From Flavobacterium phragmitis (GTDB lineage: Bacteria; Bacteroidota; Bacteroidia; Flavobacteriales; Flavobacteriaceae), in assembly GCF_900112575.1 (NCBI RefSeq), contig NZ_FOMH01000001.1, positions 186,001 through 250,000 of the forward strand: a stretch of 64,000 nucleotides of DNA. Direction: 5' to 3'. Below, in pieces: positions 13,901 through 19,611 of the stretch (positions within the stretch are counted from its first letter, which is position 1; the number at the start of each line of letters is the position of its first letter). The notes under the pieces were generated by a model. The model searched no databases and was not told the DNA's origin. It saw nothing but the letters and a program-made list of their open reading frames with translations. The position numbers were made by a program, and so were the translations under genes.

Positions 13901-16900
13901 TGAAATATTGTAAACAGGAGAAAGACATCCTTTTCCATCTCTTACTTGATAAGTATAATCACCTGCACTTAAATTAGAAAGTGTAGCAGATGTACCAAAA
14001 GTAGCACTTCCGTTAAAACTATAAGTATAAGTCGCACCATTTCCTCCTTCTGGAGTTACTGTAATGCTTCCATCAGAACCATTGTGACATTTAGGATCTG
14101 TTCCTTTAGCCGTTGCCGTTGGAGCCAATTTTGTGCTTACCGTTACAGCTGGAGTAAGTGCTGTACAACCTTTTGAATCTGTTACTCTAAAGATATACGA
14201 TCCAGCAGCTGCAGCTGGGTAAACATTAGATCCTATCGATGCAAATGATGTTCCTCCATTAGTTGATACTTCATACGTATAACCTGGAGTCCCATCAGTA
14301 GCCGTAATCGTAATTTGGGCATCTGGTGAATTTGTACAATCTAAAGGTTTAGTAACTTCTGCTCTTACAAATAATTCTCTTGCAATAATAATATCTTTTA
14401 TTTCAACTGTACAACCATTTCCATCAGTAACAACAATAGTATGTGTTCCAGGACCAACATTTGTAAATGTATTATTATTTTGTCCATTACCGCCATTTAA
14501 ACTATAGCTATATGGTAATTTACCATCAGAAGCTGTTACAACCAAAGTTGCTCTATCTTTAGTATCATAACATAAATCTGAATTCGAAGCCAACACCGCT
14601 TTTGGTGGAACTGGCGCAATAACTGTAATTGGATCAGAAGCTGCAGACTCGCAACCTCCTGAATCCCTTACATAAACTCTATACGTTCCAACTGGAATGT
14701 TACTTCCGTCAGCTAATTTTGTAAATACATTATTAGCTTGATACGCAATAATAATATTAGAACCTTGACGTAATTCGTACTGGTAACCTGGTTTACCTCC
14801 ACCTGCAGTTGCTGTGATAACAGCACCGTCAATACAAGTAGGCTGTTTTGTTACAGTAGCCAATGAAGTAACAGGATTAGGAGCCGTAATATCTATATCA
14901 AATGACTCTGAACAAACTCCAGTCGCATCGCTTCTAATAATAATTTTGTAATTTCCAACAGCTAAATTATTAAGTTCAAGTGTAGCTGCAGTAGAAGGAG
15001 TCCATGATCCGTTATTTATTTTATATTCATATCCACTAGTAAAATTCTTTACTTCATAGACAATACTTCCTGTATTTCCTCCAGTACAAGTAACGTTGTT
15101 AATTTCTGGATCAGATACTTCAAAGCCTTTTCCGCTTTCGATTACAACAGGGAATTCTGTTTCACCGCCGCAAGATTCTGGAATCTGACGCACCCAGATA
15201 TCATCAATAAGAACGTCATTACCATTAAATTCATTACTGTAAGATCTAATAACAAAACTTAAATTATTGAAAGCTTTAGGATCTAACGATAATTCTCTAT
15301 ACTCCCATTGTTCTGTTTTTGGAACTACCCAAGGATTATTAGTATCAGTCGTAGCCACAATTGTTTCTGGACCTCCAACACCATTTAAGTTGTTTATTAA
15401 TTGGATAGTCAACTTTGGATCAGCATGTGAAGTTGATGTTTTTACGATTAAGTTTTCTGCCCATAATGAAATTATTACTGGCTGATTTGGAATTACATCA
15501 GAAATAGGTTTACTGTATAAAATACCACCAATACCTGCTGTACCACCAACGTTAACACATAAAAATCTTCCTAACGGATGTTGCGGAACCGTATGGTCTT
15601 TTGCAACAATCCAAGAATTATCGAATCTTGTTCTAATTGAACTTGCAACTGCATATTCCCCATCATTGATCCACTCATCTCTATTACATTTATAATCTGG
15701 AGCTAAGTGTGTAGATGTTTCGTCTTCAAAACAATATCCTGGGTTAATACCTGGTGTTGTGGTGTAAGATCCTCTTCCAAAATCTTCAATTAATAAGTTA
15801 CTGTAAGTTGGAACCTGAGTAGCTTTATATTTAACTTTAACCGTATAACTTCCTGATTTAACTCCAGTAAATACATTGTTTGTAATTGGTACGTTTGGTA
15901 CATCATCTAAATAATACTCATACGTATATGCAGTATCTCCACTTGTTTCAGGAGTTGTAACTTTTACTGTACTTGTTGCTAAACCATCACAACCGTATAC
16001 CGTATCAACCGTATTGATAATTGGGTTCGCTGGTATCGGATCTAATTTAACTTCATAAGGAATTGTAAAAGTACAACCGTTATCATCCTTTACAACTAAT
16101 TGATATGTTCCTGGTCTAGCTGCTATTTCTCTTGCTGTTCCAAAGTGAGCTCCATTATCAAAACTAAATTGGTATGGTGCTTTACCTCCTTCAACATTAT
16201 TAAATCTGATTATTCCACCATCTTTAATTCCATCTCCATCAGGATCTGTACAACCAGCTAATGCAGCAACACCAGCCGAAGCTGTCAATGCAGATGTTGG
16301 TCCTGTAATTATTACGTTTTCTGTATCGCTATAACAATGTTTTGTATCTCTAGAACCGTTACTTGTTGTATAAGTAATTGAATATCTAACTTTAACTTTA
16401 TAAGTACCTGGCTCTAAATTTAAAAAGTTAGGATTGGTCTGATAAGTTGCTCCATCATTAATACTATAAGCCATAGTATTCCCATTTGGAACTATGTTTT
16501 CAATTTTAATCGAAGAAGTACCATCATAACATAAACTGCTTGTAGCATTTACGGTATAAGTTGGTTTTGAAACTACAGGAACATTAATAGAAGTTTCTGC
16601 TTTACAACCTGCATCGTCAATAACAACAATATTATATTGCCCGCCTTCAGTTACAGCGAAAGGATTTTCACTTATATAACTACTAGCACCATTTACAAAA
16701 TAATGATAAGGAGCTCTTCCGTTTGATGCTGATAAAAAGATCTGACCAGGACTACAGGCCGTTAGTGGTTCTCTCAAAGTTGCCGTAACTCTTAATTGAT
16801 TATTTGGTGGATTTATCCTGAAATAAACTGATTGATCACAACTTGGCTGCGGGTTACCACTTCCTACTGGACTACTAGTAACCCTTACTCTGTAATTGAT

Positions 16901-19513
16901 ACCATTAGTACCATAACTCAAAGAAGCAAAGGTATATTCAAGATCTGAAACAGGCCCAGCACTTCTTTCTATTGTATTCCCATTATATAAATAAATATAA
17001 TACTGGGCATTATAATTTTCAACACCAATTTTAATACTTCCTGTATCTCCAACACAAACTGGCTGAGTCTGCTCATTAACCAAACTCATATTTCTGCGTC
17101 TTATTTGAATATTTTCAATCTTAAAAATACAAGGTATTGAAGTTACACCTTGTTGTTTAATAAAAACGGTATAGCTTCCTTCATTGTAAATTGGAAAAGT
17201 ATTACTGGTCTGCCATTCCCAATTCTGGATAGTGCCATTTGGATCTGTTTTAATAGCATATTGATAACCCGTTGGAACATCAAGTATTTTTATACTTCCG
17301 CTTTGCCCGCAAAGAATATCAACATGCTCTTCTCTAGGATTTAGTGGGTTTGTAAATACGTTAAAGTAAAATCTGCTGAAACAACCGCCTGCATAATTAA
17401 TAGTTAAACGGTATTGTCCTGCATCTTTTACGTTATAATCTGGTCCAGAAGCAACAGGCTGCCAGGTGCATGATTCATTTTCGTTTGCACATCTATCATT
17501 ACTGACTGCTGGACAACTCGCTGTATCTAATCTTTCCCAAACAATATTAGAACTATCTGTTATTCCTGTCTTAATTAATTTTGAAGCATTTGCCCCGCAT
17601 AAAAATATTTTAGGCAATTGTTTTCCATCATTAGGACAAGTAACGATTTCATCCGCAAAATCATTAACAGGATTATTGACTGTGGTTCCAAATCTTGTAA
17701 CAGTAAAGGCTTCATAGATAGATCTACATGGTGCAGGAGCAAGATTATAAACATAATAGGTTCCTGGTTCTTTAGCCACAAAAGTCTGACCTCTGCCTAT
17801 TTCTCTAGTTCTGGCTTCATCACTATACCATGTGTAGGTTGAATAACCGTCGGCCGCAACCAAGTTCACACTTGCAGTACACAAAGTGACATTTCTATTA
17901 TATCTACAGCCAGCAACTCCAACCAAGAAGTTTGTCGCTTTTGGAACTAAAATACATCCCGTGTTTGTATTCACACTCGGATCATCAGAAATCGTAAATG
18001 TAGTATTCTGAGTTCCTTTATAAGTGGCATAAGCAGAGTTATCAATACTATCAGAGCAAGCCTCATCAAGCATGGTACAATCAGGAATTACCTGAACTTT
18101 TAATTCAATTTTTGTTTCTGTTAGACGTCCTGCTTTTAGCAGATTAGCATCTGTAACTTCAAAAACAATATTACGTGTTGCCGGAGTCCAAGATTTTACT
18201 CGCACACCTGCTGGCAACACCATATCTCCTGGATAATTAAAAATTACATTTATTGGCAATTGATCACGAATCGTAAAATCTGTAGCATCATCATTACCTG
18301 TATTTCTAAAACCAATTATATAATTTAAATGCTGGCCTAATGTTACATTTTGTCCACCAATATTAGTTCCCTTATCATTTTCTACAATTTTAGTTAAAAC
18401 TATTTTTGGCTCAATAATTTCAACATTAAATGCATTAAAGAATAGACCATAACCATCACCACGGGTCTTTAACTTTAATGTTGCCTTGGTATCATTATTT
18501 TTAATAATGACATTATTAACCGTATTCCCTAATTTAATAATACCGGAATCATAACCAAGAGTATTTGAACTATTAGGTCTTCGATCATTTACACCATTAA
18601 AAGCGCCATCAACATTGTTAATTGTACTATTAAAGAAATTGTTTACTGGTCTTTCATTTGTAAAAAGATCTGTACCGTTTAAAGAGTAACTATCTCCAGT
18701 AGTATTATTATCCCCTTCTATAGCAGCAAAAGCGAGCTTTACTTTAACCTCTCCATTTGGTATCGTTTTAAATCCAGAAATTTCATAATTAACATCAGGA
18801 CTATTTGCTTTAATAAAACGGAAACCATCAAACGATGTAATATACTTAGCACTTAATTTAGGGTCTTCATAAACCACAAATAAAGACCATCCTGCAGCAA
18901 ATCCACCATCAATATTACCATTGGTAGCTATAACATTTGCGAGTGTATAACTCCCCTCAGGATTTGCTAAACCCTGTATTAAATTTGTTACATTACTATA
19001 GTAGGCATAAATGACCTGAGATCCATTTGCAGTATTTGGAGTATTTTCATAATAATCATAGATTTTCTCACCTTGTATTTTTTCGTAAGTATTGGTATTG
19101 GCAAGTTTGAACTCTACAGATCCCAGCTTTGTACGATCCACAACTCTATCATTAACATCTTTTATACTATAAATACCTGTCCAATAAAGACCTGCATAAG
19201 CAATCTTGTAACATTCTTTACTTGCCGCTGGTATTGTTAATGTTGCAGAGCTTGAACTAAATCGTCCTCCACCCGGATCAACATTAATATATCCCATATT
19301 AAAATTATTGTTGTCCTGTAATCCTGTGTAGTTATTGTTTGGACGTTCATTGTTTCGTACATCTCTATTCAAGATATTATTTCCAATCAAAAGCATGTCA
19401 CCCTTTAAACTTTTGTCATAACGGGGAGTAAAATCCTTTTGGGCGAAAACAATAAAAGTTTGTATAAAAAATAATACAACTAAAACTGATTTTAAAGTAG
19501 TAGGTTTCTTCAT
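1985..19513 (-). CDS. sprB: SprB, giant repetitive gliding-motility cell-surface adhesin
   Basis: In F. johnsoniae SprB is the mobile surface adhesin driven along the cell by the gliding motor and exported through the T9SS. This copy has 5842 residues. It starts with a signal peptide (residues 1-24, ending VFAQ), then a unique N-terminal region to about 370 and a DUF11-like domain at about 370-520 (LGQHLNYIIGFRNTGND). Roughly fifty SprB-type modules of 75-100 residues follow, each with a Cys near its start, a GG..PY.Y..NGG core and a V.D.NGC end. A lectin-like, jelly-roll-looking domain interrupts the modules at about 1240-1450 (IEDFGRGSYTT to DDIWVRQIPESC). The C-terminal about 90 residues (LPNYFTPNGTGTN, FDVYDRYGRVV, TGDYWYVLKLND) are the type B gliding/T9SS sorting domain. 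From about residue 1620 to 4560 the modules form a seven-module super-repeat. sprD lies 98 bp upstream and sprF 43 bp downstream. Confidence 0.96.
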   Translation of the reverse strand: MKKPTTLKSVLVVLFFIQTFIVFAQKDFTPRYDKSLKGDMLLIGNNILNRDVRNNERPNNNYTGLQDNNNFNMGYINVDPGGGRFSSSSATLTIPAASKECYKIAYAGLYWTGIYSIKDVNDRVVDRTKLGSVEFKLANTNTYEKIQGEKIYDYYENTPNTANGSQVIYAYYSNVTNLIQGLANPEGSYTLANVIATNGNIDGGFAAGWSLFVVYEDPKLSAKYITSFDGFRFIKANSPDVNYEISGFKTIPNGEVKVKLAFAAIEGDNNTTGDSYSLNGTDLFTNERPVNNFFNSTINNVDGAFNGVNDRRPNSSNTLGYDSGIIKLGNTVNNVIIKNNDTKATLKLKTRGDGYGLFFNAFNVEIIEPKIVLTKIVENDKGTNIGGQNVTLGQHLNYIIGFRNTGNDDATDFTIRDQLPINVIFNYPGDMVLPAGVRVKSWTPATRNIVFEVTDANLLKAGRLTETKIELKVQVIPDCTMLDEACSDSIDNSAYATYKGTQNTTFTISDDPSVNTNTGCILVPKATNFLVGVAGCRYNRNVTLCTASVNLVAADGYSTYTWYSDEARTREIGRGQTFVAKEPGTYYVYNLAPAPCRSIYEAFTVTRFGTTVNNPVNDFADEIVTCPNDGKQLPKIFLCGANASKLIKTGITDSSNIVWERLDTASCPAVSNDRCANENESCTWQPVASGPDYNVKDAGQYRLTINYAGGCFSRFYFNVFTNPLNPREEHVDILCGQSGSIKILDVPTGYQYAIKTDPNGTIQNWEWQTSNTFPIYNEGSYTVFIKQQGVTSIPCIFKIENIQIRRRNMSLVNEQTQPVCVGDTGSIKIGVENYNAQYYIYLYNGNTIERSAGPVSDLEYTFASLSYGTNGINYRVRVTSSPVGSGNPQPSCDQSVYFRINPPNNQLRVTATLREPLTACSPGQIFLSASNGRAPYHYFVNGASSYISENPFAVTEGGQYNIVVIDDAGCKAETSINVPVVSKPTYTVNATSSLCYDGTSSIKIENIVPNGNTMAYSINDGATYQTNPNFLNLEPGTYKVKVRYSITYTTSNGSRDTKHCYSDTENVIITGPTSALTASAGVAALAGCTDPDGDGIKDGGIIRFNNVEGGKAPYQFSFDNGAHFGTAREIAARPGTYQLVVKDDNGCTFTIPYEVKLDPIPANPIINTVDTVYGCDGLATSTVKVTTPETSGDTAYTYEYYLDDVPNVPITNNVFTGVKSGSYTVKVKYKATQVPTYSNLLIEDFGRGSYTTTPGINPGYCFEDETSTHLAPDYKCNRDEWINDGEYAVASSIRTRFDNSWIVAKDHTVPQHPLGRFLCVNVGGTAGIGGILYSKPISDVIPNQPVIISLWAENLIVKTSTSHADPKLTIQLINNLNGVGGPETIVATTDTNNPWVVPKTEQWEYRELSLDPKAFNNLSFVIRSYSNEFNGNDVLIDDIWVRQIPESCGGETEFPVVIESGKGFEVSDPEINNVTCTGGNTGSIVYEVKNFTSGYEYKINNGSWTPSTAATLELNNLAVGNYKIIIRSDATGVCSESFDIDITAPNPVTSLATVTKQPTCIDGAVITATAGGGKPGYQYELRQGSNIIIAYQANNVFTKLADGSNIPVGTYRVYVRDSGGCESAASDPITVIAPVPPKAVLASNSDLCYDTKDRATLVVTASDGKLPYSYSLNGGNGQNNNTFTNVGPGTHTIVVTDGNGCTVEIKDIIIARELFVRAEVTKPLDCTNSPDAQITITATDGTPGYTYEVSTNGGTSFASIGSNVYPAAAAGSYIFRVTDSKGCTALTPAVTVSTKLAPTATAKGTDPKCHNGSDGSITVTPEGGNGATYTYSFNGSATFGTSATLSNLSAGDYTYQVRDGKGCLSPVYNISLANPTEVVASASFTPNTTCSTSTVITVSAVGGTGTYSYSFGAGNTTYNGTRTITVTNTSSEQTITFNVRDSNGCTDTETIKVPAYNPPTGLSFSTPAGITCNATTTSLTVTAVGGVAPFTYAVTSGPNSPTQTTSGTFTGLVPGTYTFRVTDANGCVASDSKTIDAAPSISVSGDFTNELCYSAHNGTATFEIIGASSAGAYTYTFSPTAGTLTKNNNTITVTGLATGTYTLVVRDNATGCTSNTASVTIKAATQIDFTVNASKITCNNKISTLSITGITGGAPGYTYAYAASGSTAPTTPYGTVLTVDTASLTTTVDVYVKDINGCVVKKTVSIATEDAPQIDTPATQCYTGSPVSVTITGTYQGPATFSKDGTTFVSSPTFSLTPETYNLTLKDKFGCEASVVYIVPQQLTITPTIVANTTCTPNVTISLSSTGGTGTRAYAVSFNGGAYSAVTSPYTATAAGTYKFRVNDTANPVCYAYTADIPVTLNATTFAISTSKTDVKCNGAATGTISVSTTAGKSPYTYNVTRGGTSVSTTALTTGLIAGVYDITVTDGIGCTGTAQVTITQPDLLEADATVDPFTCSTTNAKESKDVTVTVTGGVLPYTYSFNGGSYETGNTFEVSDNGSPQSVTYSVKDGNGCTTTVKTINISPLNPPKISSVSATVIYCDPVASRTSTAKINATAGTGTLVYTIVSGPTINTTGVANGEFTGLTSGSYVFRVTDASGCYAEFSKNIPAVVAITVRPTKLNDVYCKGGSTGNVRFNVTNFTSTYSYTVNSEATVSGRNQTVFTLANRPAGIYNVVFVDETTNCTTTEQVEILEPTDALDLVIDSNVNSNCKKLTSTVTVHATGGTGTYEYAILDADNTAATPIYGPNPVFEINSNSGADLNWVIYAKDANGCITSENVTIAGDTQPTVTLDVVNQCTASGSSFIIEATGANGVLPYTYTINTGVAPSPANRFTVGAGTYVVTITDGNGCTNTETVTVNDAMIATAVRVKDLTCAAISPTDASIEVKVTGGNPSFGYRVRVLPAAYTGTPIPFTSTRSFVYTTATDGTYEFEITDANGCIKATNTIVINPTPVVTADYTPTNPTCNAGTDGVVQLNALTGEAPFKYNFNGSGFGDKYIFGGLTAGTYNYIVRDAKGCEYASTAVLTEPAPIDGLVEGTPIICDLNTLGTFKVSVVSGGVAPFVYTLYDTNRNQLQTYTETSVSPTAVHTFSGLNFGYYYVTIVDANGCKFETSRLRIETPPYLQITTTIDSNSCATGVDVTVTTTGGEGPYRYSIFGQAETAPLASNSYTFIGLAHNRTYYLQVKDKNNCISIAEVITPPAPSNIKITATSQTDATCAGSANGILNFTVEDYDSTVTTIHYRILDELTQLPLTTPIEDDLTGAAGGPVSETINNLPAGNYILEVTEVGGTVCSTAYTFRIDQPAQPLNSIITSVVPANCRSGAIVTMRTTGGTAPYYYGVALSPAMPTVFTSTNNVIELDPSSGTDWNIVVRDSKGCEVLRSQIIPVDSSPEIALQIVDRCVAEGNFSVNVIETNPGTGAYSISVDSDNAYSPLTGGLPYVVTNLTSGSHRIYIKDANGCVDFEDININAPLDLQPAVVTADPTCTDVNAGSITLSTTGGTGTYTYTIDAAGAVVTNNVISNLPFGNYTVTVTDGFCNATVPVELKAPIPVTFDADVIDAACYNSATGSITVNLLPGNTETPYTYAIASATATPLPGGIVLVGNKFTNVPQGSYEITVTSGKGCPATHIYDVHQPAAALDAIATVDPYSCNASNKVQQAVVRIIPSGGTTDYKYNFDGGTEYYDDNTTLVTDDGTVQRIYYYVIDSKGCTFSNYVDVNPYQELTTIDFAIATAPVCPTNVADIRVDVTGGYTPYAKYEIISPIYRDNLNSDTFTGLTPNVNYLFRVTDANGCYIEGNYTVEPVVPINIVRTSSTNVSCNTLNGTSNNGTATFTVSDFSTTGNYTVSVSYNPATLPVVTPSIVNDVITLNGLVEGTYTVTVEDNTTHCSKSAAVVITMPAPIVFTATGSNVYCTEDNSTITISNITGGTSAYSYAAVRAGQPAPTTFAPATDLLVVDTDLTNLSWDVYVQDSNLCISEPVRVDITHDAAPVLNMPAQQCFRGANLTVDLDVLSTTFNGVKSFTIDGLATSSTATFTGPGQYKIVLTDENGCTDEQDYIIEEQLIVGASIQQDLYCNPSTALIDVTIKGGVGTYTYQMYRNGVPEGLPGTATGDFTETVTQIGDYYFVITDSNVPCTAQTDPVTVTTPTNPTGLEAHIDVTCETLSDGSLTITPSDGVGPYTFVLTGVANTTGDTTGIYTGLAAGSYSVVITDSKGCTSAPVNVTIDEPVELTAPHAITPNAGCYTTTEIVVSPVGGTQPYYYNFNGKGYVEGANKISVANDGSIANVTYTVKDANGCETPVVTVPIVPLNKPSDLDFTPTAITCVTGNSSDVTVRATNGVGQLTFEIIEFNGAAPAVAYTPQVVADNTIAAVFNDLPFGDYLFRVTDSNTCSYDELLTIKDVIRINADGQSIADMSCNTTNDGKVTFTVSGFAGTYTYSITKDGAPFTGPTVTSDASIELTNLAFGVYEITAVDNITGCDIKASAEVKQPTIVEVDLIENLDANCNRGAIVEVLGKGGNPGYTYSFVDASIPGPGTFDPETRRELDPTITAWHIYARDINGCTSLPLLVNIGTSPLPTGFTAAATSQCPDGDGNYEIVVTPGSGMAPFTYSIGGGFQSELTFTVNVPKAYDLVVRDRFGCTTTFPVALTILQPVVLDVVKDIQPTCADGDGQVTATATGGTGNFSYTLDGVTTLTTTPAIFTGIAHGSHTIVVTDLGTPSNCTDTVTFELEKATEVTGFKAVATPVTCNGGSDGTIIASMDPTNPGVNDNPKYMYSINGGTPQESPVFTGLTQGTYTVSVVSGRNCPASATVVVTEPALIVVPNPAVVQYGCAAGNNSNAATITVTGVTGGNEKYPNYEFIRNGVVMYKGERNVFTERDLLGGNYVVNVYDENNCMGSVVVTVPVNPYINLDKVVIRVTDEITCTNNEDILVEVTTTPGVNPVLDFVITDAAGNAVAGNPNNQTGIFTDLPIGNYLVTVTNPATGCSIVTPHYVNSANSFEIKAVTTNREICYGTTNGSVELTFIDNQPTPTNEAGIFDYIITGSNGYSLATTRSANAGPVVISNLAAGVYDVTATLVGKPYCTVTTMFTISQPFNELVVTTTKDDITCVTDNNDGVIYATATGGWDNEYEYQLVKGSTIVVDYSEQFTFSGLTEGVYTVNVKDSKGCIASSTETLVIPAPITATATVNLTMLACYGDKTGVITVNPPTGGQGSNYLYTLNYLSENPVISSGPVVSPVFSGLAAGRYSVTVTDGFTCQGTTNEILIEEPTLVTPMLKQSRAQTCQTLTELTLTVEGGTPPYTYSADGTNYSAPFASTVSFEVPVGSYKYFVRDANGCNSFVSNSVEIDPLEPLRLEVNKESAVVKCTGQATGAIIVEAFGGLGSYTYTLTGSETRPAQDNGIFENLAIGTYRITVNSVDCAITSEEIVITEPSRALQAEFFPTDVTCFGQNNGRLEIVASGGTGIIKYAVSPNMSQFDTKVVYDKLAPGDYQAIAQDENGCYVLYDFTIHEPRPVIVTEVPNSMIPEVCDGDKDGAFSIEVRGGTAPYSVSLDVPTGPFTEGALTQTVFDFTNLSGGAHTVYVKDAKGCPVDFEVNMPEPVILNPIAEVTYDCVNNAQANRVVVTVDASNNPTDVDYSLDNNGTYQPSNIFIDVPAGDHFIVARHTNGCEVPTAIFKVDPVAPLSLIDITNQSNEINTISVKASGGFAPYEYSFNGEPFSSSNTYRIYKTDVYKVIVRDKNGCEATIDVPGTFYDFCLPNYFTPNGTGTNTTIGPDCGALAYKDLTFDVYDRYGRVVGKYRVGGKWDGRYNGDELPTGDYWYVLKLNDPKDNREFVGHFTLYR
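5840..14650 (-). repeat. Higher-order seven-module super-repeat inside sprB (five periods of about 1.76 kb)
   Basis: The module ending in a W/V-x-I/V-Y/V-x-(K/R/Q)-D-x-x-x-C motif, followed by a linker and a module starting with QC, RC or LC, recurs near 14.65, 12.92, 11.20, 9.39, 7.60 and 5.84 kb. Seven Cys-marked modules lie between each pair. Position-specific traits recur within each cycle; for example the fourth module often carries VxDNG or VTDDG before its terminal V.D..GC. The periods were counted by eye from the translation. Confidence 0.7.
15160..15795 (-). other. Non-repeat, jelly-roll-like domain inserted in SprB
   Basis: Residues about 1240-1450 of SprB break the module series. 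The block opens with LIEDFGRG, holds several Cys and aromatic residues, and continues through IISLWAENLIV, LTIQLINNLNG and LSFVIRSYSN to VLIDDIWVRQIPESC. The strand pattern resembles carbohydrate-binding or MAM-like beta-sandwiches found in bacterial adhesins. Ligand binding is inferred, not shown. Confidence 0.5.
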
Positions 19514-19611
19514 ATGTTTATGGTTTCAGTTTAACTAATTGTCTGTCGAAGGGGCTTTCAAAAAACAATATGTAATCTTATTTATTTTTAATTCTTTTGA
19601 ATATATTTTTA

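Noticed and set aside
1985-19513. SprB tandem modules as CRISPR-like or satellite DNA
   Set aside because: The repeats are divergent at DNA level, keep one reading frame over 17.5 kb and code for Ig-like modules.
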